The translations under genes and the position numbers were made by a program. From assembly GCA_021782655.1 (NCBI GenBank), contig JAJXUT010000006.1:1-49106 (forward strand): 49,106 nucleotides of DNA. Reading direction: 5' to 3'. This document shows, in pieces, positions 48,780-49,106 of the stretch. The notes beneath the pieces are model-generated. The model searched no databases. It worked only from the letters and a program-made list of their open reading frames with translations, and was not told the origin of the DNA. Each line of letters opens with the position of its first letter. The first letter of the stretch is position 1. This DNA comes from Deltaproteobacteria bacterium (GTDB lineage: Bacteria; Desulfobacterota; Desulfobulbia; Desulfobulbales; VMSU01).

Positions 48780-48842
48780 TGGCGGGCGGGGGTATTTAGG
48801 GATCGGGAGGAAGGGCCGGCCGTGAGCACGGGGTTAAGGTGG

Positions 48843-49106
48843 TCAGCCGCCGACCGCTTGGCAGGCCCGGTCGAGGGCGGCGATCATCCGGTCGATCTCC
48901 CTGGTAGTGACGATCAGGGGCGGGATGAAGCGCAGGGCGGTGTTGCCGGCGAAGTTGGCCAGCACCCCCTGCTCGAAGAGGGAGTTGACGATGGCCGGGC
49001 CCAGCGGGACGCCTTGCTCGGTCAACACCAGGCCCTGAATCAGGCCTAGGCCTCGGGTCTCCTGCGCCAGGGCCGGGTGGCGGGCCGCGATCTCGGCCAG
49101 CCGGGC
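48843..49106 (-). CDS. argD: Acetylornithine aminotransferase, C-terminal fragment (cut by window end)
   Basis: Only the last 87 residues lie in the window; the frame is open to its edge. RGLGLIQGLVLTEQG, then NSLFEQGVLANFAGNTALRF and PPLIVTTREIDRMIAAL match the C-terminal domain of ArgD-type class III aminotransferases. Close relatives such as succinylornithine or 4-aminobutyrate transaminases share this region, so the exact substrate is probable, not certain. It is 63 nt upstream of plsY on the same strand. Confidence 0.85.
   Translation of the reverse strand, partial: ARLAEIAARHPALAQETRGLGLIQGLVLTEQGVPLGPAIVNSLFEQGVLANFAGNTALRFIPPLIVTTREIDRMIAALDRACQAVGG

Overview
The window is a GC-rich (roughly 60-65% by eye) chromosomal segment from a Gram-negative, anaerobic or facultatively anaerobic bacterium, most likely a member of Desulfobacterota (old Deltaproteobacteria). 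The pointers are: the core order rpsB-tsf-pyrH-frr-uppS-cdsA-dxr-rseP-tsaB; a P-ring/L-ring flagellar cluster read from sigma-54 promoters; a double-cubane reductase with its ATP-dependent activator; a DUF134/NifX/Tll0287-type heme protein set; a PEP-CTERM surface protein; and a probable selenocysteine protein. The exact genus cannot be fixed from the sequence.

Layout. 1-7863 (+): translation and envelope operon (ribosomal protein S2, EF-Ts, UMP kinase, ribosome recycling factor, undecaprenyl-PP synthase, CDP-DAG synthase, DXP reductoisomerase, site-2 protease, TsaB). 7860-9178 (-): adenine salvage pair apt and mtnP. 9319-12381: LysR regulator divergent from a double-cubane-cluster reductase and its activator. 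12409-13711 (-): DUF134 regulator, NifX-like protein, c-type heme protein. 14037-19457: chemoreceptor, then lipid-linked sugar genes (GT39, GT2, LAB_N) and an AT-rich hyaluronan/chitin-synthase-like glycosyltransferase. 19683-23570 (-): queC-nagZ-sensor kinase-response regulator.

23717-36041 is the flagellar block. It holds an FlhB C-terminal homologue, flgF-flgG-flgA-flgH behind a sigma-54 promoter, flgI-flgJ-flgN-flgK-flgL-csrA-fliW behind a second sigma-54 promoter, and convergent flgM with a near-perfect sigma-28 promoter and its own terminator. This is a textbook class hierarchy: RpoN reads the rod, rings and hook junction; FliA reads anti-FliA; FliW/CsrA controls flagellin translation. 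FlgK (948 aa) and FlgL (876 aa) are greatly enlarged by Flagellin_IN-type modules that the two proteins share.

36200-39800 is an accessory zone with palindromic repeats, a periplasmic beta-carbonic anhydrase, an AT-rich PEP-CTERM protein gene with its own sigma-54-like promoter, and the most notable item in the window: a 109-codon gene at 39235-39564 interrupted by one in-frame TGA. Read as selenocysteine it gives a MerT-like three-helix membrane protein whose metal-binding Cys-Cys pair is Cys-Sec. A hairpin with bacterial SECIS features follows the TGA. A short Cys-rich ORF lies just downstream. 39804-49106 returns to housekeeping genes: aroK, aroC, an acyl-CoA synthetase-like enzyme, polA, ppiD-like, then (-) a J-domain protein, plsY and the C-terminal part of argD, cut by the window end.
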